A stretch of 64,000 nucleotides of DNA from Trichococcus alkaliphilus (lineage in GTDB: Bacteria > Bacillota > Bacilli > Lactobacillales > Aerococcaceae), in assembly GCF_003008695.1 (NCBI RefSeq), contig NZ_PXZT01000003.1, positions 3,439 through 67,438 on the forward strand, given 5' to 3'. The position numbers and the translations under genes were made by a program. Below, piece after piece: positions 35,826 to 44,234 of this stretch; positions within the stretch are counted from its first letter, which is position 1; each line of letters begins with the position of its first letter. The notes under the pieces are model-generated. The model searched no databases and was not told the origin of the DNA. It saw only the letters and a list, made by a program, of their open reading frames with translations.

Positions 35826-36157
35826 TCTTGATATGAATAGTAAACCCTTTCAAAGATAAAGTCAAGCGTTTTCTAAAAAAATATTTTAGTCTTCAAAAAA
35901 AGGGGGAACAAAATGCACAAGCGTCCCGGATGACAGGGTACTTGTGCGTTCTGGGATTGCGATGATGGTTTATGGCCTGGTATTGCCTGATAAAAATTAC
36001 CGGTAAGGGGGGAACTCACCAAGAAATTCGCCCCCCTGACTGTTATTTTCCGGAGAGGTCCCCTCATTGGGATATCCAACCCATTCTGAACGTACTACCG
36101 TGTGTGGAATGTATCTTTATTTCTTAGCAAACCAGTTCCATCCTCGTGCGCTAATTA
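35826..36157. other. Intergenic region between scrA and the LRR lipoprotein gene
   Basis: No gene seen. It holds a hairpin GCACAAG...CTTGTGC at 35915-35947 and a second, GGGGGGAA...TTCGCCCCCC, at 36007-36036. Either could end transcription of the LRR gene, though T runs are poor. Confidence 0.5.
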
Positions 36158-37507
36158 TTAGTACCAAGCGATGTCGCAACCTGGTAGTGCGCTCTGCAGC
36201 GTTTCTTGTTGTTCAGCGCTGATGCCCGCATTGCTGATATGCAGTTTCCCCAACTTGGCCAAGCCAGTCAAAGGTGCGATATCGCTGATTGGATTCCCCT
36301 TCACATCAAGGTACCATAACTCTGCGAAATTCGCCAAAGCGGTGGTATCGGCGATCTGATTTTCGGCCAGATTCAAGTGCCTGATTTTGATGAGACTGGC
36401 CAAACTTTCGATGGTGCTGATCCGATTCTGAGCCAAATCGAGGTAGACCAATTCCGTCAGATTTGCCAAGGCGAAGTCATCGTTCACTTGCGCTCCGCTG
36501 ATTTCGAGATGCGTCAGCCTAGTCAAATCAGCCAAACTGCTGATATCCTCGACCGGTGTGTCGTTCAGATCCAACCGCGTCAGCTGCGTCAGGTTGGCCA
36601 ATGGTGTAAGGTCGCTTATGTGGGTACCGCTAAGGTCGAGCGTCAACAAGTTTCCAAGTTCCGCCAACCCGCTGCCATCACTGATCTCCGTGCCGCTCAA
36701 GTCCAGTGTCATCAATTGCGACAAGCTTGCAACGGCGTTGGCATCACTGATGGGCGTGTTCTCCAGTTCCAGGATGGTCAACTGCGTCAACCCGGATACG
36801 GCTGTAATATCAGTGACTTGCGTGTTGCCAAGGTTCAGGTAGCGCAACTGCATCAATTCCGCTAAAACAGCGATATCTTGGGCCTTTGTATTGCGCAGAT
36901 TCAGCGACTGGAGTCCGTCCATGCCAGCCAAAGGACGGATATCGTCGATGGCAGTGTCGTTCAGGTAGAGCGTCATCAACTGTGTCAATTTCGCCAACGG
37001 TTTGATGTCTTCCAAATTGTTGTTGTTGAGGTACAGTGTTTTGAGCTTGGTCAGATTTTCCAATGCTGCAACATCCTCTACACGGGAATGGCTGATATCC
37101 AAATATTCCAATTGCGTCAACCCGGCCAAGGCGCTGATGTCACTGACTTCTGTTTGGTTCAGGTGGAGTATCCGCAGATTCGTGAAGTGTTCGATCCCGT
37201 CGATCGCGCTTATGTCTTTATTACCCAAATAGAGGGCATCGACCGCTTCGACATCGCTTGCCGCAAGTTCGCCTTCTTCTTTCCCGATCAGCTTGCGCAC
37301 ATAAAGCTCCATGTCTTCATCTGCGAAAGCCAGAGTCGTGACGCTATTCAAAGATTCGTTGCCAGACCCTTTTCCCACCTCACTGACGGCTTGGGCGGAG
37401 CTCTCTTGGCTAGTAATTTCCCCATCCGAGTCCGAAATCGTTGTGTTGGCGCAGCCCACGAACATGACTAGGGCGAAGATGGATAATATCCTTATTCTTT
37501 TTTTCAT
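36158..37507 (-). CDS. Leucine-rich repeat lipoprotein (internalin-like)
   Basis: The 449-residue protein has a lipoprotein signal peptide with lipobox MFVGC and a Ser/Glu linker. A short cap (MELYVRKLIGKEEGELAASD) is like that before internalin repeats. Fifteen complete 22-residue leucine-rich repeats follow, of the form LxxLxLxxTxIxDIxxLAxLTQ, and a partial last unit (LHISNAGISAEQQETLQSAL). It should form a curved solenoid outside the membrane for protein or glycan binding. It has no LPXTG anchor and is held by lipid instead. The partner is unknown; it is a single-gene unit. Confidence 0.9.
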   Translation of the reverse strand: MKKRIRILSIFALVMFVGCANTTISDSDGEITSQESSAQAVSEVGKGSGNESLNSVTTLAFADEDMELYVRKLIGKEEGELAASDVEAVDALYLGNKDISAIDGIEHFTNLRILHLNQTEVSDISALAGLTQLEYLDISHSRVEDVAALENLTKLKTLYLNNNNLEDIKPLAKLTQLMTLYLNDTAIDDIRPLAGMDGLQSLNLRNTKAQDIAVLAELMQLRYLNLGNTQVTDITAVSGLTQLTILELENTPISDANAVASLSQLMTLDLSGTEISDGSGLAELGNLLTLDLSGTHISDLTPLANLTQLTRLDLNDTPVEDISSLADLTRLTHLEISGAQVNDDFALANLTELVYLDLAQNRISTIESLASLIKIRHLNLAENQIADTTALANFAELWYLDVKGNPISDIAPLTGLAKLGKLHISNAGISAEQQETLQSALPGCDIAWY

Positions 37508-37722
37508 AAAAACAGCCTCCTTAGGAAAATTGCGGGAGCTGACGACGGGATCCGTTCCAATAGGGATCCTCAGACGATAATTGCTGAATCAGATTGCATT
37601 GATCCGAAAATGATCTGCCACACTCCCATTATAAGACTCCTCTGCTTTAAGCGCTAACATTACGGGCTAATTCCCGCAGTTAATCCCTCAAATGCTTACG
37701 TCACAGCCCTTTCCATTCAGAA

Positions 37723-37771
37723 AAAACAGCTCGCATTTTAGAGAGTAAATCCCCGGAATGCAAGCTGTTTT
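37723..37771 (-). terminator. Terminator of the OFA-type MFS gene
   Basis: AAAACAGCT-GCATT pairs with AATGC-AGCTGTTTT, with single-base bulges. It lies 12 bp after the stop at 37783, and the minus strand continues into a TTTTTT tract. Confidence 0.65.
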
Positions 37772-37782
37772 CAATGAATTAT

Positions 37783-39018
37783 CTACTGGACAGTTTCCGC
37801 AGCAAGCTTAGCTGCGATTTTTCTTTTCGCGTAGACGAGACTCAAGCCCAGTCCGATCAGGACTACAGCAATCGCGACATAAAAGGCTTTCGTGAAGTCT
37901 CCATTATTGGCCGCTGCCAATGATGCAGTCACTTTCGGTGCAACGAAGGCGGCGCTCGAAAAGCCGATGAAGACGATGCCGTAGTTGACGCCCTGGTTCG
38001 CCGGACCGAAGTTATCCATGACCAATCCCGGGAAGACGCCCATCACGCCGCCGAAGCAGAGTCCCAAGGTGACGATTCCGACAACAAAAGCCCACACTTG
38101 GTCAACGCTTACAAGCAGGATGAAGGCAAAAATGATTGCGCTGTAGATGATGATGACCGCGCGGATCTGACCGATGCGATCGGAGACTGCGCCCCAGAAT
38201 ACCCGACCGGACGTGTTGCTCAAGGAATAGAGGCTGACATAAGCGGCTGCGGCCGATGCCGACAAACCGAACATGGATTGACCGATCAGCGATGCATTCG
38301 ACGCAATCATCAGGCCGGAAAAGGCGCCCATCGCGAACATCAGGATCAGCAGGTAGAATGCCGGGGTCGCCAGCATTTCCTTCCAGTTTTTGTTTGCGGT
38401 TATTGCTTTTGCTGGAACTTTTTCGGAGGCCGCAACGGTTTGCGGAACGATCTGCTTAGGTGCCGAGCGGATGAACAGACTGAAAAAGAAACCGACCAGC
38501 GCATACGCCAAGCCCATGCGCCAGAAAGCTTGACTCACGCCGTAGCGTTCGATCAGCGTATTCGCGATTGGTGCCGCGATGATTGCCGCTCCGCCCATGC
38601 CACCCGTGATCAGACCGGAAGCCAAGCCTTTTTTATCCGGGAAAAAGCGGATCGTGTTGCTGAGGCAAGCGGAATAAGCAAAGTTCTGCGCAAATCCGCC
38701 GAAGATGCCGTAGATCAGATACAACTGAAAAATGCTCGTCGCTTGCCCCGTGAAAGCAAAGCTGATACCGAAAAGCACGACGCCGATGCGGGCAATCCAT
38801 TTTGCCCAGCCGCGGTCCGTAAAATAGCCGCCGAAGATCATCGGGATCGGCCCCACCGCGGAATTGATCGCGAACGCCATCATGATGTTCGGCACCGCCC
38901 ATCCCCGCAACTCCGCCAACGGTCCCGCGAAAACACTGAACGTGTAGACGATACCGGTGCACAACAAGATTCCCATCGAGCTGATCAGGACCACCCAACG
39001 ATTTGTTTCTTTTTTCAT
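37783..39018 (-). CDS. MFS transporter, oxalate/formate antiporter (OFA) type
   Basis: The 411-residue protein has 12 predicted membrane segments. OFA family features are visible: an opening RWVVLISSMGILLCTGIVYT segment with FSVFAGPLAELRGW, GGYFTDRGWAKW in the loop between TM2 and TM3, and YGIFGGFAQNFAYSACLSN. Family members exchange oxalate, formate or other small carboxylates, or take up monocarboxylates. The substrate is not predictable here and no decarboxylase is adjacent. A central loop (PKQIVPQTVAASEKVPAKAI) joins the two halves. Confidence 0.82.
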   Translation of the reverse strand: MKKETNRWVVLISSMGILLCTGIVYTFSVFAGPLAELRGWAVPNIMMAFAINSAVGPIPMIFGGYFTDRGWAKWIARIGVVLFGISFAFTGQATSIFQLYLIYGIFGGFAQNFAYSACLSNTIRFFPDKKGLASGLITGGMGGAAIIAAPIANTLIERYGVSQAFWRMGLAYALVGFFFSLFIRSAPKQIVPQTVAASEKVPAKAITANKNWKEMLATPAFYLLILMFAMGAFSGLMIASNASLIGQSMFGLSASAAAAYVSLYSLSNTSGRVFWGAVSDRIGQIRAVIIIYSAIIFAFILLVSVDQVWAFVVGIVTLGLCFGGVMGVFPGLVMDNFGPANQGVNYGIVFIGFSSAAFVAPKVTASLAAANNGDFTKAFYVAIAVVLIGLGLSLVYAKRKIAAKLAAETVQ

Positions 39019-39229
39019 TACTTTTCCCCCTTTTCCTAGTTCTTTTGTATTTTCAAGGATAGCGGTGCTGATGCAGCGTCGCTATCCCAATATTTGCTGA
39101 TGCCTTTCATTCGTGAAGGTTGTTCCAGTATGCCATGGAATCCGGTTATAGGGTAACACTTAAATGATATATACAGATATAGGTTGATGCTATATGTTTA
39201 TGCTTCTTTTCTCCAGGTGTGAAGGCTGT

Positions 39230-39387
39230 CCGGAGCTGAGCGCTATACGTGGCGCCCTGCTCCGGTGATGGGCCGCTCACCGGAGGACGACGGTAAATCG
39301 CGGGATCCAACTCCGACGAGCACCTCCTCATCGGAGGAAAGGACTCCTTAGTGGGCCGAACTCCGGCGTAGCCTACGTTCGCCGGAG
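39230..39387. repeat. CTCCGG triple-hairpin array B
   Basis: Hairpins at 39260-39285, 39311-39336 and 39361-39387 repeat at 51 and 50 bp, with a half unit CCGGAG at 39230-39235. Stems are CTCCGGTGA/TCACCGGAG, CTCCGACGAG/CTCATCGGAG and CTCCGGCG/CGCCGGAG. G-to-A changes on one arm are matched on the other as G-T or compensating pairs. Same element as arrays at 8165, 43966 and 63867. Confidence 0.85.
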
Positions 39388-39404
39388 GAAAAGTTTCCTA
39401 CCAC

Positions 39405-39438
39405 AAAAAAACCACCTGCGTGATAACCGGGTGGTTTG
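39405..39438 (-). terminator. Terminator of the second AEC carrier gene
   Basis: AACCACC pairs with GGTGGTT around ATAACCG-type inner bases. The minus strand continues as TTTTTTTGTGG. It is 18 bp after the stop codon at 39456. Confidence 0.8.
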
Positions 39439-39455
39439 ATTCATTCTATAATTTT

Positions 39456-40367
39456 TTACCCCATGACCGCCAAAACGAGCGGCAGCGCGAAGATTCCGAT
39501 CAGGATGGAGACGGAATTCATGAAGGCGGATGTTTCGACGTCCCCGCCCGCTTCGTCGGTGAATCCGGTCGCCATCGATGCGATCGGCGAAAAGAACAGC
39601 ATGCAGAGGATCGTCTTCACGACCAATGATACCGGCAGGAAGAGCACGGTCAGGATGGAGAAGATCAGCGAAAAGCCGTAGCGGATGGCCAAGTATTTGA
39701 AGGCCAGCTTGAAGCGGTGCGCATCCAAGCCCAATTCCAAACCGATTCCGATCATCAGCATCGCCAGGAATGTATTGGCGCCGCCCACCGTGGACGTAAA
39801 GGTGATGACTGCATCCGGCAATTGCAATCCGAAGAGACGCATCAACAAAAGAATCAAGTATGTATCGAACAGCGGCGAAAGGAACATGAGCTTGAGGAAG
39901 CCACCTAAGGTCGTTTTTTGTTTCTCATTCGCCACCGAACGGGACCAGCCATAACCGATTCCGGCCGCTCCGAAGGAATTGCCGACATCGAAAAGGGATG
40001 CAAAAATGATCGACTGCGGGCCCATCAATCCGGCGATATATGGCATCGCAAAGGCCCCTACGTTGTAGCTGCCGAGGTTGATGATTCCGAAAGCCTGCGC
40101 TATGCCGCCTTTCCTCTGATTTACCAGATAGCCGGTGATTTGCAGGACCAAGTTAGCGATGAGGCCGATTGCGGTCAAAAATAGCAGGTTGTAAGTGATG
40201 TCGAACGTGTTGAAACTGGTGATCAGTGCGCAGGGCAACGTGATCCGCAAAACAATTTTTGAAAATTTCGGGAAATCTTCTGCGCTTACCCATCCGATTC
40301 GTTTGATGACGTAACCGATCACGATGATCAATATCAATGATGCGGCTTTTGCTGCTATTTCACCCAT
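39456..40367 (-). CDS. AEC (auxin efflux carrier) family transporter
   Basis: The 303-residue membrane protein has about ten segments, the AEC N-terminal motif IVLRITLPCALITSFNTFD, a charged central loop (SRSVANEKQKTTLGG) and the glycine-rich GSYNVGAFAMPYIAG near mid-protein. AEC carriers export or exchange organic acids. It is related in design to the protein at 10157-11113 but clearly diverged from it. GGGGG precedes the ATG. A single-gene unit with its own terminator. Confidence 0.85.
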   Translation of the reverse strand: MGEIAAKAASLILIIVIGYVIKRIGWVSAEDFPKFSKIVLRITLPCALITSFNTFDITYNLLFLTAIGLIANLVLQITGYLVNQRKGGIAQAFGIINLGSYNVGAFAMPYIAGLMGPQSIIFASLFDVGNSFGAAGIGYGWSRSVANEKQKTTLGGFLKLMFLSPLFDTYLILLLMRLFGLQLPDAVITFTSTVGGANTFLAMLMIGIGLELGLDAHRFKLAFKYLAIRYGFSLIFSILTVLFLPVSLVVKTILCMLFFSPIASMATGFTDEAGGDVETSAFMNSVSILIGIFALPLVLAVMG

Positions 40368-40471
40368 TACGTTCCCCCTGCTCGCGTTTTTCCTTCAATT
40401 ATAACAAAAAAAGTTCCGTTGCATCCGTTTCTTCCGCATTTTGTAATCGCATTACGGAACTTTTCAAAATC

Positions 40472-40518
40472 AAAAAAGTTCCGCCTGCCCCACTGGAATG
40501 GGTTTGGACGGAACTTTG
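40472..40518 (-). terminator. Terminator of the carbonic anhydrase gene
   Basis: AAAGTTCCG and CGGAACTTT form a perfect outer stem with a large, partly paired loop. On the minus strand it ends in TTTTTTGATTTTG, 12 bp after the stop codon. Confidence 0.75.
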
Positions 40519-40529
40519 AAGAAGGTTTG

Positions 40530-41372
40530 CTATTCTTCGTATTTCAAAACAGAACGCTCGCCCAATGGTTGGACCTCTCTGTTGTTGCCTTGATAATATT
40601 CGTTGAAGGCCGCAATCTGTTCCGCGGAGACTTCCACAGGGTTCGCCATCACGTACCACTCGACATTTTCGGTCAGCGGCGGTGTCGTCAAGGATCCTAG
40701 GTAATGGTAGTAGCTTTTGTTCGCTGGAAGCAGTTCGGCAACGTTCAGGCTAAGTCCGCTCGCAATAGTAGCTTCTTCATTCGCCTTCACATCATCCAGA
40801 ATCGCTTGGAAGGCAGCGTTCTCTGTTCCTTCTTTAAAGAAAACCGCGATGACCGCCAAACGCCCATCCTGTGCTTTGTGGACAAAATGCAGTTCGATCG
40901 GGAAACTTTCTCCATCCACTGTATGCTCGCTCGGGGAATGCAGATGGAATTGCGCCAGTTCAAAACTGCGTCCGGCAATCGTCGCTTGGCCGCCGTCTTC
41001 TATTTCAATGCTGTGCCCGTTATCGATCACATCAATGATCTCTTCCGCATAGTCCAGTGTCAGCGAGCCGTCTGTGCTCATTGCTTCGGCTGCACTCGTT
41101 TCGATATTGATCGGGGATTGCATCTCACCGGATTCGAAGTCCCATTCATCCTGGTTCTCGTAATCCAAATGTTCCTCAGAGGCTGCTTCGGTTGTTTCTT
41201 CAGTTGTTTCTTCAGTTGCTTCTTGTGCTACCCCTTCGGAAGTCTGTTCCGTCGTCGCCTGCACGCTGCTGTCCGCTTCCGCCGCTTCTTCTTGGTTGCA
41301 GCCGCTCAGACCCAATAAGGCGAATGCACCCAGCACTGCCAAATATTTTTTTAATCCCTTTGCATCATTCAT
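40530..41372 (-). CDS. Alpha-type carbonic anhydrase lipoprotein
   Basis: The 280-residue protein has a lipoprotein signal peptide with lipobox LSGC (Cys25) and a Glu/Thr-rich linker (ATEETTEETTEAASEE). The alpha-carbonic-anhydrase domain follows: QSPINIET, QFHLHSPSEH with zinc ligands His143 and His145, ELHFVH with His162, and the Thr gate YLGSLTTPPLTE. It hydrates CO2 on the outer face of the membrane, which may aid pH control or bicarbonate supply. Bacterial alpha-class enzymes are less common than beta/gamma ones. The linker keeps it away from the membrane. Confidence 0.93.
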   Translation of the reverse strand: MNDAKGLKKYLAVLGAFALLGLSGCNQEEAAEADSSVQATTEQTSEGVAQEATEETTEETTEAASEEHLDYENQDEWDFESGEMQSPINIETSAAEAMSTDGSLTLDYAEEIIDVIDNGHSIEIEDGGQATIAGRSFELAQFHLHSPSEHTVDGESFPIELHFVHKAQDGRLAVIAVFFKEGTENAAFQAILDDVKANEEATIASGLSLNVAELLPANKSYYHYLGSLTTPPLTENVEWYVMANPVEVSAEQIAAFNEYYQGNNREVQPLGERSVLKYEE

Positions 41373-41537
41373 TTTTCTGATCTTCCTCCTTCAAACAATA
41401 TCCACTTATTATATAATAATCCGCAATTAAATTATCGAATCAATCTCGAAAAACAATAAATCAACAGAGAACCCCTTTCGTTCCCTGAATTCAAAAGGAT
41501 ATTGCGATGAGAGGACTGGCGGGGCTATCCTGTCCCA

Positions 41538-42572
41538 TCAGTCATCGCGCAAGACCACCTCGTAACCGAGTTCTCCGAGCATACGCATATCCTGTTCGAT
41601 CGTGATGCCGTCCGTCGTCAGCATATCGCCGGAAATGGCCGCATTGGCGCCGGAAAGGAAGCACTGTCTGCCTTTATCCGCAAGCAGCCCCCTTCCGCCG
41701 GCCACGCGGATATAAGCATCCGGAGCCAGCATCCGAAAAATCGCGATGATGCGGCTCATCTCGTCATCGCCGACGACTTCGTTTTCCTCGAACGGCGTGC
41801 CAGGGATGGGATTCAGCAGGTTGACCGGTATCGAACGGATACCCATTTCGCGCAGGTCGATGACCATATCAATGCGGTCCTCCATCGTTTCGCCAAGGCC
41901 GATGATGCCGCCGCTGCAGACAGTCAGACCTGCCTTTTGCGCAGCGCGGATGGCGGCGATTTTGTCGTCGTAAGTATGGGTCGTGCAGACATTCGGGAAG
42001 TTCCTTCGCGAAGTTTCCAGATTGTTATGGACGCGCGTCAAACCCGCCTGCTTCAGTTTGGCGAATTCCGTTTCCTCCAGAAGCCCGAACGAGCCGCAGA
42101 GCGCGATGTCCGATTCCTTTTGGACGGCTTCCAGACTTTCGCAGACCTTGTCCACTTCCTTGCTGGACAAGGCTCTGCCCGAGGTAACGATGGAATACCG
42201 CAGTACGCCGCGCTCTTCGTTATATTTCGCCTGCTCGACGATCGTTTCCGATCCGATGAGAGAATAGGCATCCACTTTCGTGCGGTAATAGCGGGATTGG
42301 GCGCAGAACTTGCAGTTTTCCGAGCATTTTCCGCTTTTGCCGTTGATGATCGTGCAGACGTCGAACACATTTCCACAGAAATGCTCGCGAACCTCGTTGG
42401 CGGCTGCGCAAAGCTCTTCGAGCGGCATCTCTATCAATGCCATAGCTTCCGATTTGGTGAGGCGTCCGCCGGCATATAGCTTGTTTTTGATTGCTTCCAT
42501 TGTGCTCAGTCTTCTGCTGGCCCGCTCTTCATTTTTTACGGATAATACAGATTCTTTTTCGCTCATCATCAT
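41538..42572 (-). CDS. bioB: Biotin synthase
   Basis: The 344-residue radical SAM enzyme has CSENCKFCAQS (Cys83, Cys87, Cys90) for the 4Fe-4S cluster, YSIVTSGR, VHNNLETSRRNFPNV, and NLLNPIPGTP. It inserts sulfur into dethiobiotin to make biotin. The other biotin synthesis genes are not nearby, so it may serve dethiobiotin salvage. Three consecutive ATG codons follow GGAG; the second or third has better spacing. The leader contains TTGACA on the minus strand near 42630-42640 within an AGGTTAAAAACTAT-type partial dyad, possibly a repressor site. Confidence 0.93.
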   Translation of the reverse strand: MMMSEKESVLSVKNEERASRRLSTMEAIKNKLYAGGRLTKSEAMALIEMPLEELCAAANEVREHFCGNVFDVCTIINGKSGKCSENCKFCAQSRYYRTKVDAYSLIGSETIVEQAKYNEERGVLRYSIVTSGRALSSKEVDKVCESLEAVQKESDIALCGSFGLLEETEFAKLKQAGLTRVHNNLETSRRNFPNVCTTHTYDDKIAAIRAAQKAGLTVCSGGIIGLGETMEDRIDMVIDLREMGIRSIPVNLLNPIPGTPFEENEVVGDDEMSRIIAIFRMLAPDAYIRVAGGRGLLADKGRQCFLSGANAAISGDMLTTDGITIEQDMRMLGELGYEVVLRDD

Positions 42573-42752
42573 TCTCCATTCATTTGGTTATAGTCATTGA
42601 ATCAATGATGGCATAGGTTAAAAACTATGTCAACCACATCAATATATTGGGTAACAATGAAAACGATGGAGAAAACTTGCGCCTCTGACGATTCGGGTGA
42701 TTTTGAAGCGGTTGCATGGGTTTGCACTTTTTCTGTTTTTAGCGGACGAACC

Positions 42753-42792
42753 AAAAAAAAGACCCATAAGCAAAATTTGCTTACGGACCTTT
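42753..42792 (-). terminator. Terminator of the LacI-type regulator gene
   Basis: GACCCATAAGCAAA pairs with TTTGCTTACGGACC with limited mismatches, and the minus strand continues in TTTTTTTT. It follows the regulator stop codon at 42830. Confidence 0.8.
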
Positions 42793-42829
42793 AATTGTTG
42801 AAATCTGTTGCTAGTCGTATAGGCTGAGG

Positions 42830-43810
42830 CTATTCTTTTCTCATTGTTGATTCCCGGATCAACAGCTCGTTATCCAGCGTTTGGATCTGGGCGACTTCTT
42901 TTTTCAAAATCAATTCCATCAGGATTTTCGCCGCCAATTCGCCGGATTCCATGAACGGATAATGGACCGTTGTGATGCGCGGATAGACCGCCTCGGTGAT
43001 TTCATAACCACCAAAGCCCGCCAAGGAAAACTGATTTGGGATTTCCAGCTGCAACTCATGAGCCGCGCGCATGATCCCGATCGCGATGTTGTCGGTCGCG
43101 CCGATCACGAAAGTCGCTTTTGATTGCGGCAGGATTTCCAGTGCCTTTTCGTAGGCGTCCTTCATGGCAAAGCTCGTTTTGACGAAGGTATAGTCGATAT
43201 CGTGGCCTTCGAAAGCCTGCTCGATGCCGTTGCGTCGGGTCACCCCGACCGCCGTATCGGATTCGTCGACCCCGAAGACAAGAATGTTCCTGTGCCCGTT
43301 CGCCACCGCGTAGGCTCCGACCGAATGGCCCGCCTTCTCGTCATCATGGATGATGCAGTGGAAATCGGGATGCGATTGCCCGACGATGACGACGGGAACA
43401 TCAGCATCTTCGAACGCCTTCACATGAGCCGGCGTTATAGCCGCCGCGAAGAAGACGATGCCGTCGACGCGCTGCTTCGCCAAGGTGGAGATGGCTTCGA
43501 TTTCGCGCTCGCGGCTCTGATCCGCATTCGTGATCAACAATTGGTTTTTGGAAAGGCGAAGACTATTCTCCAAGCCCCGCAACGCTTCATTCGTCGCAAA
43601 GGAATTCAGACGCGGAATGATCGTCCCTACCATATGCGTGCGCTTCGCTTTCAGGCTTTGGGCAAATTTATTCGGTTTATAGTCGTTCTCGGCAACGATC
43701 TCATCCAGCTTCGCCTTTGTTTTTTCGCTGACCGCTCCGCCGTTCAGATAGCGGGAAACGGTGCTCTTCGCCACACCGGCCATTTTGGCGATGTCATTGA
43801 TGGTGACCAT
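42830..43810 (-). CDS. LacI family transcriptional regulator
   Basis: Started at MVTINDIAKMAG (AGGGGTG upstream), the product is 326 residues. The helix-turn-helix and hinge read VAKSTVSRYLNGGAVSEKTKAKLDEIV and FAQSLKAKRTHMVG. The periplasmic-binding-like effector domain follows with IGATDNIAIGIMRAAHELQLEIP and SLAGFGGYEITEAVYPRITTV. It is not beside sugar genes here. The sucrose operon 7 kb away carries AACCGGTT operators and lacks an adjacent LacI regulator, so this protein is a plausible ScrR, but that is inference. Confidence 0.87.
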   Translation of the reverse strand: MVTINDIAKMAGVAKSTVSRYLNGGAVSEKTKAKLDEIVAENDYKPNKFAQSLKAKRTHMVGTIIPRLNSFATNEALRGLENSLRLSKNQLLITNADQSREREIEAISTLAKQRVDGIVFFAAAITPAHVKAFEDADVPVVIVGQSHPDFHCIIHDDEKAGHSVGAYAVANGHRNILVFGVDESDTAVGVTRRNGIEQAFEGHDIDYTFVKTSFAMKDAYEKALEILPQSKATFVIGATDNIAIGIMRAAHELQLEIPNQFSLAGFGGYEITEAVYPRITTVHYPFMESGELAAKILMELILKKEVAQIQTLDNELLIRESTMRKE

Positions 43811-44234
43811 GGATAGCATGCACCCCTTTCTTGTGCTGCATAGCGGACTTCGTTCCGTATCCGTATACATATTCGTTCTCTGTCTTTGATTATACAGGTG
43901 CGAGGGGTCCGCCGCAACGGACCCGGGAAGGAAATCTGCCTGTTGGGACTAGTGAACGAGCGACTGGCCGGAGTGCCGGCCCGCATTTTGAGTGTCTGCT
44001 CCGACGAGGGGTTGCGCCATCGGAGGAGAGATCCGCTATTACCGGGCTCCTCCGGCGGCGGCAGCCTCGCCGGAGCTGGGCGCATTTCGCAGTGCTGTCC
44101 TCCGGCGACCGCCGCCTAGGCCGGAGTTCCGGCACACATTCCAGTCGAACAAAAAAATCCGCACACCACCGCGGACAGCCCCCGCGCATGCAGTTTGGGG
44201 CGATCCTACCGGCAGAATGCGAAAAGGAATTCAG
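43811..44234. other. Intergenic region between DEAD-box and LacI genes
   Basis: No gene seen. It contains GGGTCCG/CGGACCC at 43908-43927 (short hairpin) and the CTCCGG triple-hairpin array at 43966-44126. Open frames crossing it have no ribosome binding sites and arise from the GC-rich palindromes. Confidence 0.6.
43966..44126. repeat. CTCCGG triple-hairpin array C
   Basis: Hairpins at 43999-44025, 44050-44075 and 44100-44126 repeat at 51 and 50 bp. A half unit GCCGGAG ends at 43973, 25 bp before the first hairpin. Stems are CTCCGACGA/CATCGGAG, CTCCGGCG/CGCCGGAG and CTCCGGCG-type/GGCCGGAG. Spacers include GCGCATTTCG and CCCGCATTTTG, resembling the spacers CCCGCATTCCG of array D. Confidence 0.85.

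Larger units (their letters stand above)
39019..39455. other. Intergenic region between AEC and MFS genes
   Basis: No convincing gene. The left half (39019-39215) contains the likely MFS promoter but no boxes I can defend. The right half is the CTCCGG triple-hairpin array (39230-39387) and the AEC terminator (39405-39438). Confidence 0.55.
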
